A stretch of 41,335 bases of DNA from an uncultured Ruminococcus sp. (GTDB taxonomy: Bacteria; Bacillota; Clostridia; Oscillospirales; CAG-272): assembly GCA_902803255.1 (NCBI GenBank), contig CADCPG010000048.1, forward strand, positions 1 to 41,335, read 5' to 3'. The notes beneath the pieces are model-generated. The model searched no databases, was not told where the DNA came from, and was given only the letters and a program-made list of their open reading frames with translations. The translations under genes were made by a program, and so were the position numbers. This document shows, in pieces, positions 23,914-33,207 of the stretch (position 1 is its first letter; the number at the start of each line of letters is the position of its first letter).

Positions 23914-23948
23914 CCCCGCCGCGGACTTTCCGCGGCGGGGCCTTTTAT
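23914..23948 (+). terminator. Rho-independent terminator after the solute-binding protein
   Basis: An 11-pair perfect GC stem (23914-23924 with 23930-23940, loop ACTTT) is followed by CCTTTTATTT. It lies 38 bases after the solute-binding protein stop. Confidence 0.9.
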
Positions 23949-23954
23949 TTACTA

Positions 23955-23984
23955 TTGACATAACTGATTAAAACGTGATATAAT
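23955..23984 (+). promoter_or_regulatory. SigA promoter for the glnS-to-FAD-oxidoreductase run
   Basis: TTGACA (23955-23960), an 18-base spacer and TATAAT (23979-23984). It follows the terminator at 23914-23948 and lies 35 bases before the glnS ATG. No T-box leader fits in this space. Confidence 0.9.
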
Positions 23985-24018
23985 ATTATATATTTTTTCA
24001 CTCAGAGGTCAGCTTTTC

Positions 24019-25773
24019 ATGTCATTCAGAAACAACTGTGAAAACACGCTGCCGGACGGCTCTCCCGTTTCACTTCATGCCGCGGACGGGGCGGCGCCGG
24101 AGCCCGAAGCTCCGGATACGGTAGGCGCCGGCAATTTCATACACGACATAATAGAGGAGGACCTTCGCGCCGATCCGGAGCTGAAGATCCACACTCGCTT
24201 TCCGCCTGAGCCGAACGGATACCTTCATATCGGTTCGGCCAAGGCCATACGCATAAACAGCCGCGCCGCGGCGAAATACGGGGGCCTTTTCAACCTCCGC
24301 TATGACGACACCAACCCCGTGAAGGAAGGCGACGAGTATGTGAAGTCGATCTACGAGGATCTGCTCTGGCTCGGATGCGAACCGACGGGCGGCGTCTATT
24401 ACGGCTCCGACTACTTTGACAAGTGCTACGAGTTCGCCGTTAAGCTGATAAAGGACGGGAAGGCGTACGTCGATGACCTCACTGCCGACGAGATGCGCGA
24501 ATACCGCGGCACGCTCACCGAGCCCGGAAAGGAATCTCCGTACCGCGGCAGGAGCGTCGAAGAGAACCTCGACCTCTTCGAGAGAATGAAAAACGGCGAG
24601 TTTCCCGACGGCAGCAGGACGCTCCGTGCGAAGATAGACATGGCGAGCCCCAACATGAACATGCGCGACCCCGCCATCTACCGCATCCTTCACACCTCTC
24701 ATCACCGCCAGGGCGACAAGTGGTGCATCTATCCCCTTTACGACTTCGCGCATCCGATCCAGGATGCCCTGGAGGGGATCACGCACTCGCTCTGCTCGAT
24801 CGAGTTCGAAAACCACCGGCCGCTCTACGAATGGGTGGTCGACAGCATAGGCTTCGAGAAGAAGCCGAAGCAGCGCGAGTTCGCAAGGCTCAACGTCACG
24901 CACACCGTAATGAGCAAGAGATATCTGCGTCAGCTCGTCGAGACCGGTCTCGTCGACGGCTGGGACGACCCCCGTATGCCCACTCTGTGCGGGCTCCGCA
25001 GAAGAGGATATACTCCTTCCGCAATCTTCGACTTCGTCGACAGAGCCGGTGTCGCCAAGGCATACAGCGTCGTGGGGATAGAGCTGCTCGAGCACTGCAT
25101 CAGGGAGGAGCTGAACCGCACGGCTCCGCGCCGCGTCGCGGTGACCTCCCCTCTCAAGCTCATCATAGACAATTACCCAGAAGACAGAACCGAGTGGTTC
25201 GAGCTTCCGAACAACCCGGGAGACCCGGACGCCGGAACCCGCAGTCTGCCTTTCACCCGCGAGCTCCTCATCGAGTCCGACGACTTCGCCGAGGTCCCGC
25301 CTCCCAGGTTCTTCAGACTGAAGCCGGGCGGCGAGGTGAGACTGATGGGGGCCTACATAGTCAAATTCGTCTCGCTCGAAAAGAACGCCGACGGTACTGT
25401 GAAGGCGATCCACGCCGAGGCGGACCTGGTCTCGGGGAACGGCAGCCCCTCCGACGGAAGAAAGATAAAGGGCACGATACACTGGCTGTCTGAAAAATAC
25501 GCCGCGCGCCGCGACGTCATGGTATACGACCACCTCTTTACCCTCGAGAACGTCGACGACATCCCCGAGGGAAAGACCTACGGCGACTATCTGAACCCCG
25601 AATCGGTGAAGAAGCTGGAAGGCTGCGCCGTCGAGCCGTCGCTGGCCGGCGCGAAGCCGGGCGAACGGTTCCAGTTCGTCCGCAACGGCTATTACGTCGC
25701 CGATTCGAAGCACCCCGGCGTCTTCAACCGGATCGTCGGGCTTAAGGACAGCTTCCCGAAAGCGGGAAAATGA
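24019..25773 (+). CDS. glnS: Glutaminyl-tRNA synthetase
   Basis: This 584-residue class-I synthetase charges tRNA-Gln directly with glutamine. The HIGH-type motif is PPEPNGYLHIGSAKAI (about residues 62-77) and the KMSKS-type motif is VMSKRYL (about 297-303). The region YDDTNP, the PLYDFAHPIQDALEGITHSLCS segment and the C-terminal beta-barrel domain (RNGYYVADSK) are standard GlnRS rather than GluRS. The N-terminus carries about 37 extra residues rich in Ala, Pro and Asp before NFIHDIIEEDL. Many Firmicutes lack GlnRS and use the GatCAB transamidation route, although some Clostridia have it. It is the first gene after the promoter at 23955. Confidence 0.95.
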   Translation: MSFRNNCENTLPDGSPVSLHAADGAAPEPEAPDTVGAGNFIHDIIEEDLRADPELKIHTRFPPEPNGYLHIGSAKAIRINSRAAAKYGGLFNLRYDDTNPVKEGDEYVKSIYEDLLWLGCEPTGGVYYGSDYFDKCYEFAVKLIKDGKAYVDDLTADEMREYRGTLTEPGKESPYRGRSVEENLDLFERMKNGEFPDGSRTLRAKIDMASPNMNMRDPAIYRILHTSHHRQGDKWCIYPLYDFAHPIQDALEGITHSLCSIEFENHRPLYEWVVDSIGFEKKPKQREFARLNVTHTVMSKRYLRQLVETGLVDGWDDPRMPTLCGLRRRGYTPSAIFDFVDRAGVAKAYSVVGIELLEHCIREELNRTAPRRVAVTSPLKLIIDNYPEDRTEWFELPNNPGDPDAGTRSLPFTRELLIESDDFAEVPPPRFFRLKPGGEVRLMGAYIVKFVSLEKNADGTVKAIHAEADLVSGNGSPSDGRKIKGTIHWLSEKYAARRDVMVYDHLFTLENVDDIPEGKTYGDYLNPESVKKLEGCAVEPSLAGAKPGERFQFVRNGYYVADSKHPGVFNRIVGLKDSFPKAGK

Positions 25774-25819
25774 ACACAGGGTGCACTATACAGCATACGA
25801 AAAGGACGGGATCCATTCG

Positions 25820-26842
25820 ATGAACGAACTAAAGAAAAAACTGGCCGAGATCCAGGCGCAGGCCGAAAAGAAGATAAACGAGGACGGCATAGACCCCGAG
25901 AAGGTCAGGATCGAATACCTCGGCAAGAAGGGCGACCTCACCGCCGTGCTCAGGAGCATGGGCAGCCTGTCGCCCGAGGAAAGACCGCAGATCGGCCAGC
26001 TCGCGAACAAGGTCCGGGCGGCCATCGAGGCGGCCATCGAGGCCAGAAAACAGTATCTGAAGACATCGCAGCTGGAGCACAGGCTCATGAGCGAAAAGCT
26101 CGACGTGACCATGCCCGGCGAGAGATTCGAGATCGGGCACAGACATCCGCTGACCAAGATCAGGCGCGAACTCGAGGACATCTTCCTCGGTCTCGGCTTC
26201 AGCATAGCCGAGGGACCGGAGGTCGAATATGACTATTACAACTTTCAGGCCCTGAACATCCCGCCCAACCATCCCGCCAGAGACACGCAGGATACCTTCT
26301 ACATCACCGACAGCGTCCTTCTCCGCTCCCAGACGTCTCCCGTACAGGTGCGCGTCATGGAAAAGCAGAAGCCGCCGATCAGGATAATATCCCCCGGAAG
26401 AGTCTACCGGGCCGACGACGTCGACGCCACCCATTCACCGCTCTTCCACCAGCTCGAAGGTCTCGTGGTCGACCGCGGGATCACGATGGGCGACCTCAAG
26501 GGCGTCCTTGAGCTCTTCGCGAAGAACACATTCGGCGAAGGGACGAAGATCAGGTTCAGGCCTCATCACTTCCCCTTCACCGAACCGTCCGCAGAAGTCG
26601 ACGTATCGTGCTTCGCGTGCGGCGGAAAAGGCTGCCGTCTGTGCAAGGGAGAGGGCTGGATCGAGATCCTCGGCGCCGGAATGGTGCACCCGAAGGTGCT
26701 CTCGGGCTGCGGGATAGATCCGAACGAATACTCCGGATTCGCCTTCGGGTTCGGGATCGAGCGCATAGCGATGCTGAAATACCACATCGACGACATGCGC
26801 CTGCTCTACGAGAACGACATGCGCTTCCTCTCGCAGTTCTGA
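25820..26842 (+). CDS. pheS: Phenylalanyl-tRNA synthetase alpha subunit
   Basis: The 340-residue product (start ATG 25820, giving the usual length; an upstream in-frame GTG at 25781 has no convincing Shine-Dalgarno) is the catalytic subunit of the class-II alpha2-beta2 enzyme. An N-terminal coiled coil (residues 1-85) binds tRNA. Class-II motif 1 is near HPLTKIRRELEDIFLGLGF, motif 2 near RTHSSAVQ-equivalent PIRIISPGRVYRADDVDATH, and motif 3 at GFGFGIERIAML (about 308-319). The CFACGGKGCRLC segment is the family's Cys-rich insertion before GWIEILGAGMVHP. It is followed 54 bases later by pheT. Confidence 0.95.
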   Translation: MNELKKKLAEIQAQAEKKINEDGIDPEKVRIEYLGKKGDLTAVLRSMGSLSPEERPQIGQLANKVRAAIEAAIEARKQYLKTSQLEHRLMSEKLDVTMPGERFEIGHRHPLTKIRRELEDIFLGLGFSIAEGPEVEYDYYNFQALNIPPNHPARDTQDTFYITDSVLLRSQTSPVQVRVMEKQKPPIRIISPGRVYRADDVDATHSPLFHQLEGLVVDRGITMGDLKGVLELFAKNTFGEGTKIRFRPHHFPFTEPSAEVDVSCFACGGKGCRLCKGEGWIEILGAGMVHPKVLSGCGIDPNEYSGFAFGFGIERIAMLKYHIDDMRLLYENDMRFLSQF

Positions 26843-26896
26843 GCGGCGCCCGGACCGGAACAACTGAAGATTACAGGAGCAGGAGTTGATCGTAAA

Positions 26897-29290
26897 ATGA
26901 TTTTATCACTTGAATGGCTGAACGAGTTCACCGATATAACCGGAATGGGTCCCAAGGAATTCTGCGACAGGATGACCGACACCGGATCCAAGGTCGAAAA
27001 CTACAGGGTGCTCGGCGAAAACATAATAAACGTCAAAGTCGGAAAGATCCTCTCGGTCGAAAAGCACGAAAACAGCGACAGGCTGCAGATCTGCATGACC
27101 GACGCGGGCGGAGAAAAGCCGCTGCAGATAGTCACCGCCGCGACGAACGTGTTTCCCGGGGCGGTGGTCCCGGTGGCGGTCGCAGACGCCAGGCTCCCCG
27201 GCGGGGAGATAAAGAAAAGCAAGCTCCGCGGAGTTCTCTCCGAGGGCATGTTCTGCTCGATAGCCGAGCTCGAGCTGACGACGCACGACATGCCGGGAGC
27301 CGCCGAGGACGGGATACTGATCCTCGGTGAGGAATTCGGGAAGTTCGTCGGCGCCGACATCCGCGACGTCCTGAAGCTCTCCGACACCGCCGTAGAGTTT
27401 GAGATAACCCCCAACCGCCCCGACTGCCTGTCGGTCATCGGACTCGCCAGAGAGGCCTCGGTCTCCTTCGGCAGACCGCTGAAACTGCACACCCCCTCGG
27501 TGCGCGGGTCGTCGGACGGCGACATCATCGAGAACTACCTCACCGTGACCGACAGCGCCCCCGGGCTCTGCCCGAGATACACGGCGAGAGTCGTGAAGGA
27601 CGTGAAGATCGCGCCCTCTCCGCTCTGGATGAGAGCACGTCTGCGCGCGTCCGGCGTGCGCCCGATCAACAATATCGTCGATATAACCAATTACGTCATG
27701 CTTGAATACGGACAGCCGATGCACGCGTTCGACTACAAGTGCCTCGACGGTTCGTCGATCACAGTGCGGACAGCGGCCGAAGGCGAGAAGTTCGTCTCGC
27801 TCGACGGAAAGGAACACATCCTCGACGGCGGCACGCTCGTAATCGCCGACGCGAAGAAGCCGGTCGCTCTGGCCGGCGTCATGGGCGGCGAGAACAGCGA
27901 GATAACCGGATCGACCTCGACCGTCGTGTTCGAGTCGGCGAACTTCCTCGGAGCCTGCGTCAGGATCGGAGCCCGCAAGCAGGGCATGCGCACCGAGAGC
28001 TCGTCGAGATTCGAGAAGGGCCTCGACCCCGAAAACACCCTCCCCGCGATCGAGAGAGCCTGCGAACTGGTCGAGATGCTGGGCGCCGGGACCGTCGTCG
28101 ACGGCATCACCGACGTCTTCCCCGGACGGACCGCCGCCCGCAGGACGCCGCTCCGTCCCGACGTAATCAACCGCTTCCTCGGCACATCGATCGACGAGGC
28201 ATTCATGCGCAGGACGCTCGCCGAGCTCGGATTCGGCTTCGACGGAGGAGACGTCATCATCCCCTCCTGGAGAGCGGACGTCGAAGAGATGGCCGACCTC
28301 GCCGAGGAGATCATCCGCATCAGGGGCTACAACACCATAGAATCGGCTGCGATCTGCGCAAGCACCACCGAGGGAATGAGGACCCCGAGGCAGAACTTCG
28401 ACCTTGGGATCGAGCAGACCCTCATCGGGCTCGGACTGTCCGAGATACAGACGTTCTCGTTCATCAGTCCCAAATACTACGACAGGATCGGTCTTCCCGC
28501 CGGCGACCCGAGAAGGCGCTCGGTGAAGATCCGCAATCCCCTCGGAGAGGACACCGGCATCATGCGCACCACCGCGCTTCCCTCGATGCTCGAGGTGATC
28601 GCGAGGAACATCAACTTCAGCAACGAAAACGCCAGGCTGTTCGAGATGGCGACTGTATATATCCCGGGCGACGACCCCGATGCGCTCCCCGAGGAGCCGG
28701 TATCGCTGACGCTGGGAATGTACGGAGGCTGCACTTTTTATACCGTCAAGGGCATAGTCGAGGCGCTGCTGAGGTCGTGCGGCGTCAGGGGCGCATCGTT
28801 CACCGCCGCCGCGGCACCCGGATTCCATCCCGGAAGATGCGCGGAATTCCGGAGCGCGAAAGGCGAACTACTCGGCACATTCGGACAGATCCACCCGAAC
28901 GTCGCCGCCGCTTACGGGACCGATCAGCAGATCTTCGCCGCCGAGATCAGCGTTCCCGGGCTCTTCGCCGCCTCCGACAGGACGATCGAATACCGCCCGC
29001 TCCCGAAGTACCCCGCCGTGACGCGCGATTTCTCGTTCGTCTGCGACGACGGCCTCGAGGTCGGAAAGATCGAGGACGTGATGAAGAAGGCCGGAGGCGA
29101 CCTGCTCGAGGATATAAAGGTCTTCGACGTCTACCGCGGGCTTCAGCTCGGCGCCGGCCGGAAGAGCGTCTCGCTCAGGGCGGTGCTCAGAGCGGCCGAC
29201 CGCACGCTCACACAGGACGATTCAGACAAAGTCTGCGCGGGAATGCTCGACGCCCTGAAGAAGGAACTGGGACTTGCCCTCCGCGGCTGA
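26897..29290 (+). CDS. pheT: Phenylalanyl-tRNA synthetase beta subunit
   Basis: This 797-residue partner of PheS has a tRNA-binding OB domain at about residues 40-150 (VKVGKILSVEKHENSDRL), a B3/B4 editing domain (about 210-380, with HAFDYKCLDG), B5 DNA-binding-like domain (about 400-470), the class-II core-like region (RNPLGEDTGIMRTTALPSML) and a C-terminal ferredoxin-like anticodon-binding domain starting at YRPLPKYPAVTRDFSF, near residue 697. Length is typical. GGAG precedes ATG by 12 bases. The stop codon is followed directly by tsaE, whose likely start overlaps it. Confidence 0.96.
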   Translation: MILSLEWLNEFTDITGMGPKEFCDRMTDTGSKVENYRVLGENIINVKVGKILSVEKHENSDRLQICMTDAGGEKPLQIVTAATNVFPGAVVPVAVADARLPGGEIKKSKLRGVLSEGMFCSIAELELTTHDMPGAAEDGILILGEEFGKFVGADIRDVLKLSDTAVEFEITPNRPDCLSVIGLAREASVSFGRPLKLHTPSVRGSSDGDIIENYLTVTDSAPGLCPRYTARVVKDVKIAPSPLWMRARLRASGVRPINNIVDITNYVMLEYGQPMHAFDYKCLDGSSITVRTAAEGEKFVSLDGKEHILDGGTLVIADAKKPVALAGVMGGENSEITGSTSTVVFESANFLGACVRIGARKQGMRTESSSRFEKGLDPENTLPAIERACELVEMLGAGTVVDGITDVFPGRTAARRTPLRPDVINRFLGTSIDEAFMRRTLAELGFGFDGGDVIIPSWRADVEEMADLAEEIIRIRGYNTIESAAICASTTEGMRTPRQNFDLGIEQTLIGLGLSEIQTFSFISPKYYDRIGLPAGDPRRRSVKIRNPLGEDTGIMRTTALPSMLEVIARNINFSNENARLFEMATVYIPGDDPDALPEEPVSLTLGMYGGCTFYTVKGIVEALLRSCGVRGASFTAAAAPGFHPGRCAEFRSAKGELLGTFGQIHPNVAAAYGTDQQIFAAEISVPGLFAASDRTIEYRPLPKYPAVTRDFSFVCDDGLEVGKIEDVMKKAGGDLLEDIKVFDVYRGLQLGAGRKSVSLRAVLRAADRTLTQDDSDKVCAGMLDALKKELGLALRG

Positions 29291-29783
29291 GATGTCTGGT
29301 ACCGTCACACTTTTTGAGACCGTATCGGAGAACGTCCGGGACACCGGGCTCGCAGGCGCGAAGCTCGCCGGAATGATACGCGACGACCCGTCGATGCCGT
29401 CCTTCGTCTGCCTGAGAGGAGACCTCGGCGCAGGCAAGACCGTCTTCGCACGCGGCTTCATCGGAGCTCTCTGCCCCGGGGTCCGCGTCCGCTCTCCCTC
29501 ATATACACTCATCAACGAATACCCGTGCCGTATCGGCGGACGACGGATCCGCGTATGCCACATGGACGCCTACCGGATAAACGGATACGACGATCTCTTT
29601 TCGACCGGATTCTACGACATCCCAGAAGGAAGAGATTCGGCCGTGCTCTGCGAATGGCCGGAGAAGATATACTTCGCCCTGCCGGAGCGCAGGATCGAAG
29701 CCGTCATCTCGCCCGTGCCGGCGGACGCGCCGGCCGGCACCCCCGAAGGCCGGAAAATCACAGTATCGGTGGTAAACGAATGA
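29274..29783 (+). CDS. tsaE: tRNA threonylcarbamoyladenosine biosynthesis ATPase TsaE
   Basis: This protein of about 169 residues is the P-loop ATPase needed, with TsaB and TsaD, for the t6A37 modification of ANN-decoding tRNAs. Walker A is GDLGAGKTVFARG (near residues 48-60), followed by VRSPSYTLINEY and the family HMDAYRI motif; LCEWPEKI is the usual Walker-B-side segment. Start choice is uncertain. TTG 29274, within the end of pheT, has AAGGA seven bases upstream; ATG 29292 has none close by. The first is therefore listed, implying coupling to pheT. It overlaps tsaB by four bases. Confidence 0.92.
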   Translation: MPSAAEMSGTVTLFETVSENVRDTGLAGAKLAGMIRDDPSMPSFVCLRGDLGAGKTVFARGFIGALCPGVRVRSPSYTLINEYPCRIGGRRIRVCHMDAYRINGYDDLFSTGFYDIPEGRDSAVLCEWPEKIYFALPERRIEAVISPVPADAPAGTPEGRKITVSVVNE

Positions 29784-30571
29784 CAGTACTTGCCTGCGAC
29801 AGCTGTTCCGGGACCGCCTCCGCCGCCCTATGCGACGGCAGCCGGCTGATCTCCGAAGCCTCTGTCACCAACGGAAACACTCATACCGAGACTCTCATGC
29901 CGCTGATAGAAACGGTGCTCCGGACCGGAGGCGTCTCCGTCTCAGAGATAGACCTTTTCGCCTGTACGAGCGGTCCCGGTTCATTCACCGGAGTACGCAT
30001 AGGTGTCGCGACTGTCAAGGGCCTCGCCCTGGGCCGCGGCGTGCCCTGCGCCGGAGTCTCGTCGCTCGAGGCCCTAGCGTACGCGGCGGCCGCGGAGGCG
30101 GCGGCCTCTGCCGCGGCCGGCTGCCTGCCGCCGCTCATTCTTCCGCTGCTCGACGCGAGAAGGGGCCAGTTCTACACCGCTCTCTTCGAGCCTGACGGGG
30201 GGCTCCCGCTCAGGCTCACGGACGACGAAGCCCTCGACATCGGTAAGATATCGTCGATGCTGGCGGAAGACGGAAGATACGCGGGCAGGCCGGTCCTGCT
30301 CTGCGGAGACGGCGCCGCGGCGGCGCTGCCCGGCCTTCCCGCCGGAAGATGCGTCATGCCGCCGCCCCACCGCTCGTTCATATCACCCTATTACGTCGCC
30401 CAGGCCGCTCTGGCGGCGCACTCGCGCGGACAGAGCGTCACCGACGCGGCACTGCTGCCGTCGTACCTGCGGATCCCGCAGGCCGAACGCGACAGACTGG
30501 AAAAACTCAAAGGCCCCGGCACCGCCGGCACGAACACCGAAGGAACGACATCAACGGAGGCGAATAAATGA
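29780..30571 (+). CDS. tsaB: tRNA threonylcarbamoyladenosine biosynthesis protein TsaB
   Basis: This 263-residue ASKHA-fold protein is the TsaD-activating partner of the t6A synthesis complex. Signatures are VLACDSCSGTASAAL at the N-terminus, NTHTETLMPLIETVL, and the diagnostic TSGPGSFTGVRIGVATVKGLA. LPLLDARRGQFYTALF is also typical. The start at ATG 29780 overlaps the tsaE stop (ATGA); an upstream extension would run through tsaE. The C-terminus carries a low-complexity Gly/Thr tail (GPGTAGTNTEGTTSTEANK). It overlaps rpiB by four bases. Confidence 0.93.
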   Translation: MTVLACDSCSGTASAALCDGSRLISEASVTNGNTHTETLMPLIETVLRTGGVSVSEIDLFACTSGPGSFTGVRIGVATVKGLALGRGVPCAGVSSLEALAYAAAAEAAASAAAGCLPPLILPLLDARRGQFYTALFEPDGGLPLRLTDDEALDIGKISSMLAEDGRYAGRPVLLCGDGAAAALPGLPAGRCVMPPPHRSFISPYYVAQAALAAHSRGQSVTDAALLPSYLRIPQAERDRLEKLKGPGTAGTNTEGTTSTEANK

Positions 30572-31056
30572 AAAAGATCCTCATAGGAAGCGACCACGCC
30601 GGATTCGACGCGAAGAAGAAGATCGCGGAGCACCTCCGCTCGCTCGGTCACGAAGTCACCGACTGCGGAACATATTCAACTGTCAGCTGCGACTACCCCA
30701 TCATCGCCCACAGGACCTGCGCGAAATTCGCGGAGGGCGGATATGACTTTGCCGTACTCATCTGCGGGACAGGGATCGGAGTTTCGATCGCCGCCAACAA
30801 GCACGCCGGGATCAGAGCCGCGCTCTGCAACGACATCTTCTCCACCGAGATGGCGCGCCAGCACAATGACGCCAACGTCCTCTGCCTCGGAGCCCGTGTC
30901 CTCGACATATCGCTTATGAACGACATCGCCGACACTTTCATCGCCACTCCGGCTCTCGAAGAGGAGAGACACGTGCGCAGACAGGCCGAGATGAAGGCGC
31001 TTGACGACGGCAACTTCGACGAGCTGTTCGGGACGGGAGCCGTCCCGGGCAAATGA
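30568..31056 (+). CDS. rpiB: Ribose-5-phosphate isomerase B
   Basis: This 162-residue RpiB/LacAB-family isomerase interconverts ribose-5-phosphate and ribulose-5-phosphate. IGSDHAGFDAKK (residues 6-17) binds the phosphate sugar, Cys66 in LICGTGIG is the catalytic base, and HNDANVLCLGARV is the C-terminal signature. Having Cys at 66 with GTGIG favours RpiB over the allose- or galactose-6-phosphate isomerases. It is coupled to tsaB by a four-base overlap. With rpe further downstream it puts two non-oxidative pentose-phosphate steps in one transcript with two MEP-pathway genes. Confidence 0.94.
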   Translation: MKKILIGSDHAGFDAKKKIAEHLRSLGHEVTDCGTYSTVSCDYPIIAHRTCAKFAEGGYDFAVLICGTGIGVSIAANKHAGIRAALCNDIFSTEMARQHNDANVLCLGARVLDISLMNDIADTFIATPALEEERHVRRQAEMKALDDGNFDELFGTGAVPGK

Positions 31057-31075
31057 CCGGGGAACTCTCAAAAAG

Positions 31076-31945
31076 TTGGAAAAGAACAGCAGAAAACTGC
31101 TCCGCGGGATAGCGGCCGCCCTGAGAGAGGCGTCCGGCAGCCCTAAGAAGAACAGATTCACGACCGCCGTGATCGTCGCGGCAGGCCGTTCGGAGCGTAT
31201 GGGCGGGGATATCCCCAAGCAGTTCATCACGCTCGACGGCATACCTGCCGCGGCGGCGTCGCTCCGGGCATACAACGAATCGGCATACATAGACGCGATA
31301 GTGGCGGTCGTGAGGCCCGAAGACGTCGAGTCGGGCATATACGCCGAATTCAGGGAAAAATACGCTCTCGGAAAGCTCGTATCGGTGGTCGCCGGCGGAA
31401 GCACGCGCCAGGAGTCGGTGCTTCGCGGGATAGAGGAGATAGCGTCGCCGTCGTCGCCCGGCGCTTCGGTCTTGAAAAAGACCGAATATGTCGCCATAGC
31501 CGACGCCGCGAGGCCGCTTACGACCCCGGAGGACATCGACAGGGTCTGCATCGCCGCCTGCCGCTTCGAAGCCGCAACGGCGGCCTGCCGTGCGGTCGAC
31601 AGCGTAAAGGTGGCGGACAGTCACGGATTCATCGATTCGTCTATCGACAGAAAGACGGTCTGGCTCGCCGCGACTCCCCAGGTGTTCAGCCTGCCCCTCT
31701 ACCGCGCGGCGGCATATTCCGCGCTCGAGGAGGGGTTCGAGGGCAGCGACGACAACGAGCTTGTCGAGCACATGGGGCACGCGGTAAAGATCGTCGAGAT
31801 CGGAAGGTACAATATCAAACTCACGCGTCCGGAGGACCCGTACGTCGCCGCGGCTCTTGCCGGGTATCTGAAAAAGAAGGCAGCTGAGGAATACGAACAG
31901 TCGCATACCGCCGCCGTGAAAAAGACAGGACCCGATAATAAATAA
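31076..31945 (+). CDS. ispD: 2-C-methyl-D-erythritol 4-phosphate cytidylyltransferase
   Basis: IspD converts MEP and CTP to CDP-ME in isoprenoid synthesis. AVIVAAGRSERMGGDIPKQF is the nucleotide-binding loop, with GGSTRQESV, DAARPL and AATPQVF. No ATG occurs in frame before the catalytic loop. TTG 31076, 19 bases after rpiB, gives 289 residues with a basic N-terminal extension of about 27 residues (LEKNSRKLLRG); GGGGAA lies 11 bases upstream. Core length is otherwise somewhat long, with a charged C-terminal tail. The next gene, ispF, is the enzyme two steps later in the same pathway, which supports the call. Confidence 0.9.
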   Translation: MEKNSRKLLRGIAAALREASGSPKKNRFTTAVIVAAGRSERMGGDIPKQFITLDGIPAAAASLRAYNESAYIDAIVAVVRPEDVESGIYAEFREKYALGKLVSVVAGGSTRQESVLRGIEEIASPSSPGASVLKKTEYVAIADAARPLTTPEDIDRVCIAACRFEAATAACRAVDSVKVADSHGFIDSSIDRKTVWLAATPQVFSLPLYRAAAYSALEEGFEGSDDNELVEHMGHAVKIVEIGRYNIKLTRPEDPYVAAALAGYLKKKAAEEYEQSHTAAVKKTGPDNK

Positions 31946-31975
31946 TAACAGTTGTTCCGCGCTGCGGAAGAACGG

Positions 31976-32500
31976 ATGAGAAGAAAATTGAACAATAATT
32001 GCGGAAATGATCCCCGCGCGATCAGGATCGGACACGGATACGACGTCCACCGCTTCGCCGAAGGGCGGCGGCTGATCATTGGCGGGGCCGAAATAGAATA
32101 TCCGTACGGGCTGCTCGGGCACTCCGACGCCGACGTCCTGACGCACGCCGTCATCGACGCTCTCTTCGGCGCGGCGGCGCTGGGTGACATCGGTTCCCAT
32201 TTCCCCGACACCGACCCCGCGTACAAGGACGCCGACAGTATCGCGCTTCTGCGCAGAGCCGGCGAGATTATACAGGGTGCGGGCTGGCGAGCCGTCAATA
32301 TCGACTCGACCGTGATCGCGGAGCGTCCGAAGCTCGCACCCTACATCGATGAAATGAGACAGAACATCGCCTCGGCGCTGGGTATGCCGGCCGGCTGCGT
32401 CAGCGTCAAGGCGACGACCGAGGAAGGCCTCGGATTCACCGGCAGACGCGAGGGCATTTCAGCCCACGCCGTTTGTCTTATAGAAAAAAACGGAGACTGA
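31976..32500 (+). CDS. ispF: 2-C-methyl-D-erythritol 2,4-cyclodiphosphate synthase
   Basis: This 174-residue trimeric zinc enzyme makes MEcPP, two steps after IspD. IGHGYDVHRF (Asp23, His25) and LGHSDADVLTHA (the third zinc ligand His) are exact family motifs; DIGSHFPDTDPAYKDADS and KATTEEGLGFTGRREGI complete the pattern. The start is ATG 31976 with GGAAG five bases upstream; an earlier in-frame TTG at 31952 lacks a Shine-Dalgarno. About 15 residues precede the core. ispD and ispF are separate here rather than fused. Confidence 0.95.
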   Translation: MRRKLNNNCGNDPRAIRIGHGYDVHRFAEGRRLIIGGAEIEYPYGLLGHSDADVLTHAVIDALFGAAALGDIGSHFPDTDPAYKDADSIALLRRAGEIIQGAGWRAVNIDSTVIAERPKLAPYIDEMRQNIASALGMPAGCVSVKATTEEGLGFTGRREGISAHAVCLIEKNGD

Positions 32501-32507
32501 TCTTACA

Positions 32508-33188
32508 ATGAAAGATACGATACTTATATCCCCATCCCTGCTGGCAGCGGATTTTTCAAGGCTGGCTGAAGAGATAGCCGGGATCGAATCTGCCGCGGAC
32601 TACCTCCATCTCGACGTCATGGACGGTCATTTCGTCCCAAATATGTCGATAGGCCCCGCGGTGATATCCTCGCTCCGCAGCGTCTCCGATCTGATCTTCG
32701 ACGTCCATCTGATGATCAGCGACCCCGAAAAGTACACCGACGCGTTCATTGACGCCGGCGCCGACATCGTCACCTTCCATATCGAAGCTTGTCCCGACCC
32801 GCGCCCCGTCATAGAAAAGATACGCGGCCGCGGGCGTCACGCCGGACTGGCGATCTCCCCCGATACCCCCGCGGAAGCGGTGTTTCCCTATCTCGGGGAG
32901 GTAGACATGATACTCGTCATGACAGTCTATCCCGGCTTCGGAGGACAGAAGCTGATAGGTGACACGATCCCCAAGATCACAGAGATCCGGCGCGAGGCGG
33001 AGGCCCGCGGACTCGATACTGACATCGAGGTCGACGGCGGGATCGGCGACGGAAACGTCGCGCTGCTCAGTGCCGCCGGAGCGAACGTGATCGTGGCGGG
33101 GTCGTCGGTATTCAGGTCGCATGATCCGTCGGATGCCGTCGACAGACTGCGCGAGGCAGCCGAATCGGCGCCTTACGTCCACTATTGA
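32508..33188 (+). CDS. rpe: Ribulose-phosphate 3-epimerase
   Basis: This 226-residue TIM-barrel enzyme interconverts ribulose-5-phosphate and xylulose-5-phosphate. ISPSLLAADFSRL starts the barrel; LHLDVMDGHFVPN (Asp36, His34) and VHLMISDP carry metal and catalytic residues, MTVYPGFGGQKL is the Rpe signature, and EVDGGIGDGN holds the second catalytic Asp, with GSSVF as the phosphate loop. Length and order match Rpe fully. GGAG lies 12 bases upstream of the ATG. It is seven bases after ispF and 19 bases before the XRE-cupin-ligase gene, all in one direction. Confidence 0.96.
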   Translation: MKDTILISPSLLAADFSRLAEEIAGIESAADYLHLDVMDGHFVPNMSIGPAVISSLRSVSDLIFDVHLMISDPEKYTDAFIDAGADIVTFHIEACPDPRPVIEKIRGRGRHAGLAISPDTPAEAVFPYLGEVDMILVMTVYPGFGGQKLIGDTIPKITEIRREAEARGLDTDIEVDGGIGDGNVALLSAAGANVIVAGSSVFRSHDPSDAVDRLREAAESAPYVHY

Positions 33189-33207
33189 AAAAGGGAGAAT
33201 CATTATA

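Noticed and set aside
23985..24018. T-box leader for the synthetase genes glnS, pheS or glyS
   Set aside because: No AGGGTGGNACCGCG-type sequence or terminator occurs upstream of any of the three, and the gaps are too short.
26906..28828. A 640-codon open frame antisense to pheT, and similarly long antisense frames at 33112-35115, 24070-25713 and 12707-14263
   Set aside because: All lie opposite well-recognised genes. Their compositions (Arg/Val/Asp-rich) and lack of motifs are what GC-rich third-position bias produces on the opposite strand.
29525..29779. An extended N-terminus for tsaB
   Set aside because: It lies completely inside tsaE in another frame. The ATGA overlap at 29780 gives the normal TsaB start and length.
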